From Actinokineospora alba (GTDB lineage: Bacteria; Actinomycetota; Actinomycetes; Mycobacteriales; Pseudonocardiaceae): DNA of 64,000 nt. Numbering within the stretch: the stretch's first letter is position 1; every line of letters begins with the position of its first letter. Where the stretch lies: assembly GCF_004362515.1 (NCBI RefSeq), contig NZ_SNXU01000001.1:5332001-5396000 (forward strand), given 5' to 3'. Below the pieces are notes generated by a model. That model did no database searches. It was not told where the DNA came from and was given only the letters and a program-made list of their open reading frames with translations. The position numbers and the translations under genes are program-made. Positions 14,669 through 24,098 of the stretch are shown in pieces.

Positions 14669-15487
14669 TCAGATCAGTGTGAAGCATTTCTTCGTATCGC
14701 CGGTGTAGCGCAGCCCCTTGCCCCCGGGCCCGCGGATATCGAACGTGCCGGAGGACTCGGATTCCAGGCCGCCGACCTGTTTGTGCAGCTTGAACGCGGA
14801 GGTCCAGCCCACCCTGGCCAAGCTGGACCCGTCCTGGTACGCCAACATCGTGACGTCGAAGGACAGCATCGCCCGCTTGATGATGGGGGAGCAGAACGCC
14901 GAATTCCGGCCGACTTGCACCGCGATTCCACGCATCATCTCGAGCCTCTTGCCCGCGATCGAGATAGTGCGGTTGGTTCGAGTGTCGACGAAATGTTGAG
15001 TTGAGTAGGAAAACCGCACATCGGCCGCGAGGACGGCATTCTTCTTGCCGCCGACAAGAGCTATGGGCCATCGGAATCGAGCCCACACCTCTTTCTGGTT
15101 CACGACCTCTCCGGCGGTCGCCTGGCTGAGTACCTCGTCCTCCGAGTCGTGGAGCCGCCGCGGCCACACCGTGGTCGGGTGAGCGGCGTCTTCGAAGCCG
15201 TTGATGAAGAACGGTTCCGCCTCATCCAGTTGCTGGGCGACCGGAAAATACGTCGAATGGTCGCCCGGTCCGGGACCGAACCAGATCGCCGCCACCTCCT
15301 CGGGCTCGGGTACGGCCACGTCTTCATGGCTGAAGTAGAACCTCGAGAACGGATCGTCGGTCTTGCTCTCCTCCGCGAACTCGCCCGGGTCCTCGAAGGG
15401 ATCCCAATCGTCGCCCTGCTCGCCCGTCGCACCAGAGGGTCCTACCTGGCCTTTTCCCGCTTCCCGCTGGATCGGTTCCTGTTGCAT
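14669..15487 (-). CDS. Hypothetical CIS-island protein, FGP/beta-domain family (member B)
   Basis: A 272-residue protein with an acidic, disordered N-terminus (EQGDDWDPFEDPGEFAEES) followed by one beta-rich domain. Side-by-side reading with the 432-residue protein at 17180 shows clear homology: 'IWFGPGPGDH' versus 'VRFGPNLDAH', 'AAHPTTVWPRR' versus 'AAHPARVWLPR', 'DVRFSYSTQHFVDTRTNRTI' versus 'DLRFAFTPQRFVNDRTGDLV', 'FCSPIIKRAMLSFDVTM' versus 'RCGPIVDRALLKFTVDM', and a shared end with 'G...C[FS]...'. Thus B is essentially the C-terminal domain of C without the helical N-terminal module. No signal peptide or membrane segment. Start ATG 15487 follows AGGGGG. No known family recognised. Confidence 0.7.
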   Translation of the reverse strand: MQQEPIQREAGKGQVGPSGATGEQGDDWDPFEDPGEFAEESKTDDPFSRFYFSHEDVAVPEPEEVAAIWFGPGPGDHSTYFPVAQQLDEAEPFFINGFEDAAHPTTVWPRRLHDSEDEVLSQATAGEVVNQKEVWARFRWPIALVGGKKNAVLAADVRFSYSTQHFVDTRTNRTISIAGKRLEMMRGIAVQVGRNSAFCSPIIKRAMLSFDVTMLAYQDGSSLARVGWTSAFKLHKQVGGLESESSGTFDIRGPGGKGLRYTGDTKKCFTLI

Positions 15488-15890
15488 CGAACCCCCTAGT
15501 CCTGATTGCGGCCGGTAACAGACGGTCGATTGACCCTAGGCGCGCCGCGGTGGCGAAGGAACGCGCCGCGGGGCTACTCGGCAATGCCAGGGACGCCGCC
15601 CACATAGGCACATCACGTTCCCTTAGGTGCACACCGTGCCGACCCGAGCCTGTGTCTGGTCACCGATTCCGGCCCGCGTGGTAACTGTCTGGTGAGGACA
15701 CCCACGGATTCGCGCGATGACCTCAGCGGTGTACCACCAGGACTGTCCTTTTGAGTCACCAACCGCGTGGTTCGCCGTTATCCAGTGCAGTGCTGCTCGG
15801 TTCCGTGCCGTGGATGGACGATCGAATGGCAGGGCTCGCGGCGCCGAGCAGCTGCTGACCGCACCCAACGAGACGAGAGTGAGATCGACC
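15488..15890. other. Divergent intergenic region
   Basis: About 400 bases between member B (leftward) and the ABC-transporter lipoprotein (rightward). It presumably holds both promoters. An in-frame extension of the lipoprotein frame begins at 15717, but it would bury the signal peptide and is not credible. I see no hairpin, repeat or RNA gene. Confidence 0.4.
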
Positions 15891-17156
15891 ATGCGGACCA
15901 CGAACTCGCGCCGGGCGCTGGCTCTGACGGCAGTCGCAACGCTCTTGACGGCCTGCGCGGGTGGCGGGGCCACGGTGGGGGAGACGGGCGGTGGAAGAGA
16001 CCCACTCACCGCCACCACCGGGTTCGACGGCTCCACGATCACACTCGGCGTGCTCAGCCCGCTGTCCGGGCCCGCCGCCGTGTTCGGCAGGCCGATGACC
16101 TCGGGCAACGAGGTGTGGTTCAAGCACATCAACTCCCAGGGCGGCATCGGGGGCAAGTACCCGGTGCGACTGGTCGAGGAGGACACCCAGTACCGGCCCG
16201 ACCTCACCGTGCAGCGGTACAACAAGGTCAAGGGTGACGTGGTGGCGTTCACCCAGTTGGTCGGCACGACGCCGACGTTGGCGCTGCTGCCGCTGCTGAC
16301 GGCGGACAAGATCCTCGCCGCACCGGCGTCCGGGGACGCCGTCTGGGTACGGAAGGACAACCTGCTGCCGATCACCGCCCCGTACCAGATCCAGTCCATC
16401 AACGCGGTCGACCATTACCTCACCGAGCGCGGCGGCACCCCGCAGTCGAAGATCTGCACGATGATCCAGGACGATGCCTATGGCGAGGCGGGCCAACAGG
16501 GCATCGACTTCGCCGCCCAGCGGTATGGCTTCACCGTGACCATGACCCAGCGGTACAAACTGGGCACCGAGAACTACGCGGGTCAGATCGGCGCGCTCGC
16601 GGGGGCGGGGTGTGAAATGGTGTTCCTCGCCGCCACGCCGACCGACGCGGGCAAGATCTGGGGCGCGGCGGCCCAGGCCCGGTTCACCCCGAAGTGGTAC
16701 GGGCAGGCGCCGAGTTATGCGGGCGCCCTGGCTGAGTCGCCTCTGGCGTCGTACCTGCAGCAGCACGTGCTCATCGCATACGAGGGCACGGAGTGGGGCG
16801 ACCAGTCCGTGCCGGGCATGAAGGACTTGATCGATCGCGTGAGCCGGTTCGCGCCGCAACAGCAGCCGGACCTGTACTTCACTTTCGGCTACAACCAGGC
16901 GCGGGCGATGACCGCGGTGCTGGAGAAGGCCGTCGAGTTGGGCGATCTGTCCCGCGATGGTGTCCTGTCGGCGTCCCGGGAACTCGGCACGGTGTCCTTC
17001 GACGGGCTCAGCGGCGACTACGTCTACGGAAGGACCGACACGCGCAACCCTCCGCGCACCACAACACTGTTCCGGATCGACCCGGCCAAGCCGTTCGGCC
17101 TGGCCACCCTGAAGTACAACTTCACCTCTGATGCGGCGAAGGCGTATCCCTTCTGA
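15891..17156 (+). CDS. ABC transporter substrate-binding lipoprotein (branched-chain amino acid type)
   Basis: From ATG 15891, 421 residues with a lipoprotein signal (MRTTNSRRALALTAVATLLT followed by A-C, then GGGATVG). The mature part matches type I periplasmic-binding proteins of the LivJ/amide family: 'ITLGVLSPLSGPAAVFGRPM', 'INSQGGIGGKYPVRLVEEDT', 'QDDAYGEAGQQGIDFAAQRY', 'FTFGYNQARAMTAVLEKAV'. It would capture amino acids, amides or similar small polar ligands. No permease or ATPase genes are adjacent, so it is an orphan here, and may be an unrelated passenger in the CIS island or a sensor. Ends 23 bases before the convergent member C. Confidence 0.9.
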   Translation: MRTTNSRRALALTAVATLLTACAGGGATVGETGGGRDPLTATTGFDGSTITLGVLSPLSGPAAVFGRPMTSGNEVWFKHINSQGGIGGKYPVRLVEEDTQYRPDLTVQRYNKVKGDVVAFTQLVGTTPTLALLPLLTADKILAAPASGDAVWVRKDNLLPITAPYQIQSINAVDHYLTERGGTPQSKICTMIQDDAYGEAGQQGIDFAAQRYGFTVTMTQRYKLGTENYAGQIGALAGAGCEMVFLAATPTDAGKIWGAAAQARFTPKWYGQAPSYAGALAESPLASYLQQHVLIAYEGTEWGDQSVPGMKDLIDRVSRFAPQQQPDLYFTFGYNQARAMTAVLEKAVELGDLSRDGVLSASRELGTVSFDGLSGDYVYGRTDTRNPPRTTTLFRIDPAKPFGLATLKYNFTSDAAKAYPF

Positions 17157-17179
17157 CACCCGGCGCCGGTGCGCGATGT

Positions 17180-18478
17180 CTACAGGTTGAAGTACTGGGA
17201 GGTCTTCCCCTCGCAGCCGAGCACCTTGCCGTCCGGGCATCTGATCACGATGCGCCCGGTCGCGCTCTTGCTCTCGCCACCGAACTCGTCTTTGATCTTG
17301 TACTTGAACTTCCAGTGCACGTCGGCGATGCAGGTTCCGGACGGGAGCGCCCGCATGTCGACCGTGAACTTCAGGAGAGCCCTGTCCACGATGGGCCCGC
17401 ATCTCATCGTCCGCGGGGCGACCTCCACCCAGAACGGCCGCATCGTCTCGAAGACAGCGCCGGCGACCATGACGAGGTCGCCGGTCCGGTCGTTGACGAA
17501 TCGCTGTGGGGTGAAAGCGAACCGCAGGTCGACCGAGATGACGTCCACGGGCTCCTTGCCCACGAACATCATCGTCGGACGGAACGTGACCGGAACCCGC
17601 TTCGTAGTGCCCCGCTCCGCGGCGGTCGCCACATCGAAGGTGTGACCGCCCTCCCCGTCCGCTCGGGGGAGCCACACCCTGGCCGGGTGCGCGGCCTGCT
17701 CGGGTGCGGTCACGAGCAGGACATCGCGTGCGTCCGCGCCCACCTGGAGGTCGGCGTCGAAAGTCTCCGTGTGCTCGTGGGCGTCAAGGTTCGGGCCGAA
17801 CCGCACGCCCGTCGCAGTGGCTTGCCGGGGACCTGCCGAAGCGGTCGTGCCCGGCGGCTTGGTCGTCTTGGCGGCGAGCGAATCACGCCTGCCCTTGACG
17901 AACGCGAGAACCTCGTGCGCGCTCACCGGGTCGCGGCCGTAGTACGCGACCACCTTCGTCATGACCAGGCGGGCGATCGGCTCGCTGTATACCGACTCCG
18001 AGACTCTGTCCAGGACAGTGCGCCAGGTGAACTGGGGATGGTCCCAGTAGAGCAGCAACTCGGTCAGGAAGCGGTCGAGGGCGTCCAGGGCCGCCCCCTC
18101 CGAGTCGTGCAGGTCGCCTTTCCGGTAGCCGCGCTTGCCCCGCGGTTCCTCGCCCGGTCCGAATCTGCGAAGGGTCTCCGCCACAGCGGCGGGTGCCCGA
18201 TCGGTCAGGTCGCCGACTTCTTTGGGAGCTGCCCCGTCCGCGAGCAAGGTGAGCAGGACGCGGGTGGCGTCGTCGTTCCACCCCGGGATGGAGCACACCT
18301 CCGCGTACTCCAGGAGATCGGCCCAGGTCGACCCGCTCCTGGTCTTCGTCCAGAGCCGGGTCAACTCTGCGACGACGGCGTGAAGCATCCGTTCGCGAGG
18401 ACTTCGGGTGACGGAATTCAGCATGCTCATCGGGATCATCGACGCACCCGCTTCCGTGAGATCCGCCCAATCGGTCAA
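17180..18478 (-). CDS. CIS-island protein with two W-modules and FGP/beta domain (member C)
   Basis: 432 residues. Two helical modules in the N-terminal half carry the W-x(6,8)-W signature: 'LTRLWTKTRSGSTWADLLEY' (about residue 38-58) and 'LLLYWDHPQFTWRTVLDRVS' (about 140-160), each followed by a helix pair. A short linker (KTTKPPGTTASAG) leads to the beta-rich C-terminal domain, which begins 'VRFGPNLDAHEH' and contains 'AAHPARVWLPR', 'DLRFAFTPQRFVNDRTGDLV', 'CGPIVDRALLKFTVDM' and a terminal 'KTSQYFNL'. The domain is homologous to member B and, more distantly, D. The ATG overlaps the stop of D by 4 bp (ATGA), so C and D are translationally coupled. No signal peptide; no known family recognised. 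I infer cargo or adaptor function from the CIS context only. Confidence 0.7.
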   Translation of the reverse strand: MTDWADLTEAGASMIPMSMLNSVTRSPRERMLHAVVAELTRLWTKTRSGSTWADLLEYAEVCSIPGWNDDATRVLLTLLADGAAPKEVGDLTDRAPAAVAETLRRFGPGEEPRGKRGYRKGDLHDSEGAALDALDRFLTELLLYWDHPQFTWRTVLDRVSESVYSEPIARLVMTKVVAYYGRDPVSAHEVLAFVKGRRDSLAAKTTKPPGTTASAGPRQATATGVRFGPNLDAHEHTETFDADLQVGADARDVLLVTAPEQAAHPARVWLPRADGEGGHTFDVATAAERGTTKRVPVTFRPTMMFVGKEPVDVISVDLRFAFTPQRFVNDRTGDLVMVAGAVFETMRPFWVEVAPRTMRCGPIVDRALLKFTVDMRALPSGTCIADVHWKFKYKIKDEFGGESKSATGRIVIRCPDGKVLGCEGKTSQYFNL

Positions 18479-19656
18479 GAGCGGGGGAGGTTGAAGTACC
18501 TTTGTGTCGCCTCATCCTCGGCGAACATCTGCCCGTTCGGATTGAGTTTGATGGCACCGTGTCGGTCAACCGTTTTGGGCTCACCCAGTGGTCGCCACAG
18601 GTGGCCGGTCCAGGACCAATTGATATAGTAGATAATGGCGCCGAGCTTGTTTTGTTCTGTTTCGACGGACAGGTCGAGTATCACCGAGTCGTCTGGCAGT
18701 TGCTTGGTCAAGCTGATCAGACGCAGGGTGAGGTTCGCGAATCGCCTTGGTCGAGGAAGTTCGGTGCCATTGATCTCGCCATGGGCCTGATCGGTGACGT
18801 AGTAGACCTGCCGGTCGAACGATACGGTGAAGTCAGCACGCACTCGGTCCACCGCATGGCTGGGGACCACGTGCATCTTCGTGCAAAACGTCAGCGGGTT
18901 GCTGATGGGCAGCTGGGAATCGTGATCGGCGATGGCGGTCCCGGTGAACGTCTCATTGTCCACTTGGTACTCGAAGGGAATCTGTTCGGGCGGGCTGACG
19001 GACTTGAATCCGGTGATCGTGACTCCACGGATATGGGTCCCGATTTTCTTGTTCGCGCGTTGTCCGCTCAGCGGCTGTTTCCGCGACACGTGGATGCTTG
19101 CTTTGGCGGCGTGGATCGCCTCACCCAGCGCGGCAGGCGGAGCGACGATGCGACGCTCGCGCTGCGCACGGTGCTCACGCAGCTCGCGCTCGCGGTGGTC
19201 CGAGAGGTCGCGCAGGCGTCGGCGCTCGCGCCGCTCGTCCCGTTCGAGCTGCTCGCGCTGCTCGCGATCTTGCTCGTCCCGGTGTTCGCGCAGGCGTTGG
19301 CGATCGCGGTCGTCGCCGTACTTGTACCCCGATTCCCTTCGCCCGTCGACCACGCGGTCGGCCGTCGGCTGTCGGCCGAACCTTCGCTCGACTGTCTGGC
19401 GCACGGCGAGCTCGGCCTTCCCGACGAGATGGTGTTCATCGCGGGGAGCGCCTCTGTAGGTGAGCCGGTCGACCAGGTCTTGGATGACCTTGTCCTGCTC
19501 GTCGATCCCTAGCTCGCGTTTCGCGTCCGCCAGGACGGTCGTCCATTCCAGTTCTTTGTTCCCGTTCCAAATCCTGGCCGCCGCGGCGACGAGTGTCTCC
19601 AGCCGCTCGGTGACGCCGGCCGGTGAGTTGGAGGAGTCGATGTCACCAGGTTGCAT
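18475..19656 (-). CDS. CIS-island protein with W-module, charged coiled coil and beta domain (member D)
   Basis: 393 residues in three parts. Residues 1-100 hold one W-module ('AARIWNGNKELEWTTVLADA'). Residues 110-185 are an extremely charged Arg/Glu/Asp region (DRDRQRLREHRDEQDREQRE and so on) that should form a long single helix or coiled coil. The rest is beta-rich, with 'THIRGVTITGFKSVSPPEQI', 'YINWSWTGHLWRPLG' and the terminal 'ATQRYFNLPRS', which echoes the 'SQYFNL' end of member C. First gene of the D-C pair; GGAAGG lies upstream of the ATG. Reverse-strand frames through the charged region are Arg/Ser-rich artefacts. Function unknown; probably not secreted by Sec, since no signal peptide is present. 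Confidence 0.7.
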   Translation of the reverse strand: MQPGDIDSSNSPAGVTERLETLVAAAARIWNGNKELEWTTVLADAKRELGIDEQDKVIQDLVDRLTYRGAPRDEHHLVGKAELAVRQTVERRFGRQPTADRVVDGRRESGYKYGDDRDRQRLREHRDEQDREQREQLERDERRERRRLRDLSDHRERELREHRAQRERRIVAPPAALGEAIHAAKASIHVSRKQPLSGQRANKKIGTHIRGVTITGFKSVSPPEQIPFEYQVDNETFTGTAIADHDSQLPISNPLTFCTKMHVVPSHAVDRVRADFTVSFDRQVYYVTDQAHGEINGTELPRPRRFANLTLRLISLTKQLPDDSVILDLSVETEQNKLGAIIYYINWSWTGHLWRPLGEPKTVDRHGAIKLNPNGQMFAEDEATQRYFNLPRS

Positions 19657-19710
19657 CGGGGTTGTCCTTCCACGCGGATTGATCTTGGTCGCTCGAAGCG
19701 AGCATGTCGG

Positions 19711-22290
19711 CTACCTTCGTCGGGTGAAGTCAGGCGGCGCCGCCGACCCGGGAACGACGAGAATCTCCACGGCCGAGGCGATGGGCGGACGCACTCCCGC
19801 GAAGCTGGCCTCCACCCGGCGAATCCCGAGCGACGCGTTCGGAAAAACGATGTACGACAGGGCAAACGCGCCCTGACCGTCGGTGGTCACGCTGTACTCA
19901 CCGGCGCCGCCGAGGGTGCTCACGGCGATCACCTGCAGTGGTGGAAAACCCTTCCCCGTCACCATGGTGACGGCGCCGTCCCGCACGACCGAGGGGTTGA
20001 CCTCAAGGGACGTCGCGGACCCGCTGCCTTCCAGCCGGATGAGGCGGGCGCCGGTACTGGCGTTGCTTGGCACGATGAGGACGGCGGGTCGGCTGCCGGT
20101 CCCTTGTGGAGTGTGCGTCACCGTGATTGCGCAGGAGCCGCCGACGCTCAGGCTCCGCCCGCGACACTCGTTCGTGGCGATGGTGTAGTCGCCGGGGAAG
20201 ATCATCGCGGGCACTCCGGGTTCGGGTTGGAGCGCGACTTCGCCGATGTCCAGGGCCACGGTGCCGACATTGCGCACCGTCACCGTCCGCGGCGGGCTGC
20301 TCGTCAGGGCGAGACGATCGCCGAAAGCCACCACGTCCTGGTCGATGTCGATGCTCAACACCACTGGTTCGCCACCACCGGTGAGCGCCGCCACCCCGAG
20401 CGGAACTCCCTGTGGGGACTGGAGTCGCAGCGTCGCGGTGCGCACCCCGGTGCTGGTCGGTCTGAAGCGGACCGACACCACGCAGGCGCCGGTGGTGTGG
20501 AACGTTCGTCCGACGCAGGTCTCAGCCGGGAACACGTCGAAATCCTGCGCGGCCGGTCCGCTGATGGAGACCGACCCGACCGTCAGTGGGCCGAACCCGG
20601 CGTAGTCGAAGGCCGCGGTAGCGGTGCTGTCGTTGCCGATCAGGATCGTGCCGAAGTCGATTGAGGACGGTGTGGAGGTCATCGCGGGGCTGAACTGGCG
20701 CACGAAGACGTCGGTGAAATCGTTGGTGTCGTCGGCGACAAGGTCTGTCGCGGCGGAGTCGTAGACCACAGTGCCGGCGTCGGCGGACAAGGCCGGAGCC
20801 GAGCTGTCGCCGTCAGCTTCGCACGTGGAGTCAGGGGCAGGCACCGCGGTGCATACCTGGCGCAGGCTGGGTGAGGCGAGTTCCGCGGGCAGTCGACCGA
20901 GTCCGCTCAGCTCGCGGTCGCCATCGGTGACGAGGTCGCGAACGACGATGTCGCACACCGAAGTCGACCGCGGCTGGACACATCGGCCGCGGCTGTCCGG
21001 CGCGTCCACCCCACCATGCATGGATCGGCCGAACGTGGCGAACGCCAGATAACGGCCGTCCGCCGACAAAGCGGGGGACAACCCGCCGCCCGGTTCTCCC
21101 AGCACATTCCGGGAAGCGATACGCAGCACGAACGGCTCGTCGTTTCCGGCCCCGCTGAGCCTGCCGTCTCCGTCCGGGTCGCGATCGACGACCAGGACAT
21201 CCGGCTGCGAGGTCTGCGGGTCCTCCCACGTGAACCCGACCATACGGCCGTTCCCGGACACCGTGGGCTCGCCTACCGAGCCCGGAACCGGTGAGCCGTC
21301 GGCTACGAGGTCCAGCCTCGAGGTCAGTCCATCCGGGACCGTCACCTCGACGATCGCGCGTTCGCCCGCGCCCGGGACGCCGTTCCTTCGCAGTAGGGCG
21401 GTGATCACCACTCGTCGCCCGTCGGCCGAGACCATGGGCTCGGTCGCACGGAAGTTGTCCTCATAGCCGGGTGGCCCGTTGTCGACGATGAGGTATGGGT
21501 GATCAACCGCGGGCTGGTCGAGTTGCCCATCGGGATCTTTGCCGAGCACGGCCAGGACGACGATCCCCGAAACGAGCTCGTCGTCCGGCACCGCGGCGGA
21601 CAGCCGCAGTTTCGACCGCAGGGACGGCGGACCGATGTTGTGCTGCATCCAGGCCACGGTGGTTCCGTCCGCGGAGACGCTGGGCATGATGTTTTCCCAC
21701 AGTCGCCCGAAATTGTCGAAGTCGGTCCGGCGTCCCACCGAGATGTAGCGGTAGGCGACGGCCCCGTCGTCGGTTCGCTCGTCGAAGACGGCATCGCCGT
21801 CCGGGTCGCGGTCCACGACGAAGACGTCCTCGACGAAGTCCTGGTCGGGCGTCCCGAAGTTCCACGCGGTCGACTGGAACGCGACGTGGCGTCCGTCGGC
21901 TGAGATCGAGGGGCCGCGGGATGCGCCATTCGGCTGTGTTTCCCCGGCGGTGCCAGGGAGCTGCCCGCGCGAAAGCATGATCGTTTTTCCGGTGACGCGG
22001 TCTCGTGCGTAGACGTCCAGGTCGGCGTCTTCGCCGTCCAACGGGTCCAACGCCGCCTCCGTCGTGAAGACCACGTGGCGCCCATCCGCCGACACCGAAG
22101 GCTCGAACGAGCCGCCCACCGCCTCGGTGCCGGTGTCGAAAACCGACACCCGTTCCGTTCGGCTGCTCACCACCTGCGCGGCCGCCGGTGCGGTCAAGTC
22201 CGCCACGACAACGGGAACGACCGCTGTGAGTACGAGGACCGCGCCTACGACACGACCTCGCCTGCCACTGAGCGGAAACGTATCCACCAC
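19711..22290 (-). CDS. Secreted beta-propeller protein with choice-of-anchor-D-like domain
   Basis: 859 residues from GTG 22290 behind GAGGAGG. The N-terminus has a signal peptide (GAVLVLTAVVPVVVADLTAP, AAAQ). Residues 55-520 contain about six to seven WD40-like/TolB-type repeats marked by 'SADGR.V.F.S' motifs (for instance PSVSADGRHVVFTTEAALDP), each with 'DVYARDR' or 'VFVVDRD' type strands, forming an extracellular beta propeller. Residues 550-760 contain 'SIDFGTILIGNDSTA' and 'GRTFHTTGACVVSVRFRPTS', the pattern of ASPM/choice-of-anchor-D Ig-like domains. The C-terminal 90 residues are another Ig-like domain. Such proteins bind proteins or polysaccharide at the surface. It is 54 bases upstream of D in the same direction and may be part of that transcript. 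No enzyme motif is seen. Confidence 0.82.
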   Translation of the reverse strand: MVDTFPLSGRRGRVVGAVLVLTAVVPVVVADLTAPAAAQVVSSRTERVSVFDTGTEAVGGSFEPSVSADGRHVVFTTEAALDPLDGEDADLDVYARDRVTGKTIMLSRGQLPGTAGETQPNGASRGPSISADGRHVAFQSTAWNFGTPDQDFVEDVFVVDRDPDGDAVFDERTDDGAVAYRYISVGRRTDFDNFGRLWENIMPSVSADGTTVAWMQHNIGPPSLRSKLRLSAAVPDDELVSGIVVLAVLGKDPDGQLDQPAVDHPYLIVDNGPPGYEDNFRATEPMVSADGRRVVITALLRRNGVPGAGERAIVEVTVPDGLTSRLDLVADGSPVPGSVGEPTVSGNGRMVGFTWEDPQTSQPDVLVVDRDPDGDGRLSGAGNDEPFVLRIASRNVLGEPGGGLSPALSADGRYLAFATFGRSMHGGVDAPDSRGRCVQPRSTSVCDIVVRDLVTDGDRELSGLGRLPAELASPSLRQVCTAVPAPDSTCEADGDSSAPALSADAGTVVYDSAATDLVADDTNDFTDVFVRQFSPAMTSTPSSIDFGTILIGNDSTATAAFDYAGFGPLTVGSVSISGPAAQDFDVFPAETCVGRTFHTTGACVVSVRFRPTSTGVRTATLRLQSPQGVPLGVAALTGGGEPVVLSIDIDQDVVAFGDRLALTSSPPRTVTVRNVGTVALDIGEVALQPEPGVPAMIFPGDYTIATNECRGRSLSVGGSCAITVTHTPQGTGSRPAVLIVPSNASTGARLIRLEGSGSATSLEVNPSVVRDGAVTMVTGKGFPPLQVIAVSTLGGAGEYSVTTDGQGAFALSYIVFPNASLGIRRVEASFAGVRPPIASAVEILVVPGSAAPPDFTRRR

Positions 22291-22656
22291 CCCTCCTCAT
22301 GATCCGCGGGCCACCTCGACGATGACGTCGCCGGGCGTCGGTTTCCCTCGGTGACAGGACAATCAGCCTCGGAGAACCCGGCGACAAGGTGTTGTCCGGC
22401 CAAGAGTTCGAGCACCCGCACCTCCCCGAAGGGCATTGGTGATCGCGTTCGGACGCGGTCATCCCGCGCGATCGAGAATTGGGCAGACTTTCGGGCACTC
22501 TCGATTCGACGACGGCGGCAGCGCATTGCCTGATCGCTTACCTGCTCGCCTCCGGGAAACCGGCTTCCCCGCCGATAATCTGGCCGCACGGCGTCATGTC
22601 CGTATTCCACGCGAGGGCGGCTCCGCACAATGGGATCGCCATGATGGGCAGGCAGG
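22291..22656. other. Divergent intergenic region
   Basis: About 366 bases between the beta-propeller gene (leftward) and member E (rightward). Local AT content is higher than in the genes around it, consistent with promoters. Short frames on both strands show no family similarity, and no hairpin or repeat stood out. Confidence 0.4.
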
Positions 22657-24069
22657 ATGAACCCGACGAGTGAAGCCGAACGTTCCGAGCAGCGAGACGA
22701 CGCCAGAAGGGCGAACTTGCGCCGGGACGCCGGGTCGCTGCTGGACAACTGGAAGAACATACTTCGAGCGCACCAAACCGGGCTCCTGGCGGATTTCCTG
22801 ACCACGCTGACCTCGCCCGAGATCAAGTCAGCTTGGAGCTACGAGCAGGGCACACTGGTGTTGGACGAGTGGCTCAAGGCCAAGCTGATGACAGTCGGTG
22901 GCGACCTGCGCACGGCGTATGTCGAATTCTGTGGGGATCGGGCGCACCACTCCCCGACACTCGACGATGCCTTGGCGGGCAGAAAGATGGTTTGGGCCTC
23001 GGGGGATCACGCGACTTTTCTGCGTCTCTTCCGGGCCCAATCGGGTGCCGCTGCCGCTCCGCGCGATCTCGCGGAGCGGACCGAGGCCTTGATCCAGGCC
23101 GTAGTCACGCCTTCGCCGCCGCCACGCCCGCCGCGCCGACCGGCACCGCAGCCGCCCGCCCAGGTTCCTGCCAGGGGCATTCCCGCGCATCGGCCGGTGC
23201 CGCCCGAACGGCGACAGGAAACAGGGAGGGACAAGGGCAAGGACAAAGTGGGTGTCCCGGCTCGTGTCGTTTCGGCGCCCAGGCCTCATCCGCCTGCGAC
23301 GCAACAGACACGACAGGGCCCCCCTGTGCCACCGAAGCGCAGGACCAAGGGCAACGCTCACGGCTCTCGACCCGGCGGGCAGCTCGATCTCTCTCGATGG
23401 AAAGACCCCGCGGCGAAACTCCAGAAAGCCGTGCTGAAGGAGGTGGTTCTGGATCCGAGTCCGGTGTTCAGGAATCGGGGCGGTCGTGGGCCCGTCGGAT
23501 TCGACGTCGACGGCATACGGGTTTCCTCCGCGGCCAGACTCGATTCGCCCGACGTGATGTGGGTGAACCTGGTGACCGGCGAGAGGCTAAGAGCGGTCCG
23601 CAAGGACGTGGCAGGCATCCAGGTCGACCACACCCTGCGCTACCTGCGGCACGGGCGCGCTCGGAGCAGCTGGAACGACATCGCCGCGTTGTCCCGGTAC
23701 CGGTTGATCGACCTCACCTGCACAGTGTCCTTCCAGCAGTCCAGGTACTGGATTCCCGCCATCGAGCGCTGGCTGTACGCCACGAGCGACGAACCCTACT
23801 TCGGCCTGACGAACCTGCAAGTGGCGTTTGCCGCGCCGACAGTCCACAAGCGATCCCAGTTCCTCAAGTCACTCGCGGTGGACTTCGAAACCAACCTGAT
23901 CGAGTCGGCGAGCCTGCAGACCGTGGAAATCCTTTGGACGGCGACGAAGCTGCTGCTTGACGACTCGGGTGACGAGGTCGACGGCTACCTCACGCTGAAC
24001 ACCCAGTCGACCGCGCTGACCGCTGCCGACGCGCGGTCGAAGCACTACTTCACGGTGAAACGAAGCTAG
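22657..24069 (+). CDS. CIS-island protein with helical N-domain, Pro-rich linker and beta domain (member E)
   Basis: 470 residues. The N-terminal 130 residues are helical (LLDNWKNILRAHQTGLLADF, then LDEWLKAKLMTVGGDLRTAY) and resemble the W-module of C, D and 29933 only loosely. Residues 150-245 are a Pro/Arg/Lys-rich linker (PPPRPPRRPAPQPPAQVPAR). The C-terminal 225 residues are beta-rich: 'GPVGFDVDGIRVSSAARLDS', 'DHTLRYLRHGRARSSWNDIA', 'LIDLTCTVSFQQSRYWIPAI', and end 'SKHYFTVKRS', similar to the 'YFNL' ends of C and D. The design (helical head, flexible linker, beta domain) parallels the other members. GGCAGG precedes the ATG. It is followed after 29 bases by a lytic transglycosylase gene, so the two probably form one transcript. 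Confidence 0.68.
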   Translation: MNPTSEAERSEQRDDARRANLRRDAGSLLDNWKNILRAHQTGLLADFLTTLTSPEIKSAWSYEQGTLVLDEWLKAKLMTVGGDLRTAYVEFCGDRAHHSPTLDDALAGRKMVWASGDHATFLRLFRAQSGAAAAPRDLAERTEALIQAVVTPSPPPRPPRRPAPQPPAQVPARGIPAHRPVPPERRQETGRDKGKDKVGVPARVVSAPRPHPPATQQTRQGPPVPPKRRTKGNAHGSRPGGQLDLSRWKDPAAKLQKAVLKEVVLDPSPVFRNRGGRGPVGFDVDGIRVSSAARLDSPDVMWVNLVTGERLRAVRKDVAGIQVDHTLRYLRHGRARSSWNDIAALSRYRLIDLTCTVSFQQSRYWIPAIERWLYATSDEPYFGLTNLQVAFAAPTVHKRSQFLKSLAVDFETNLIESASLQTVEILWTATKLLLDDSGDEVDGYLTLNTQSTALTAADARSKHYFTVKRS

Positions 24070-24098
24070 AAGGCAGCGCGTGTCGGAGGTGATCCTGG

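Noticed and set aside
15756..17675. A 639-residue minus-strand frame opposite the ABC lipoprotein
   Set aside because: Arg/His/Gly-rich composition without motifs; the plus-strand frame has a clear lipoprotein signal and binding-protein motifs.
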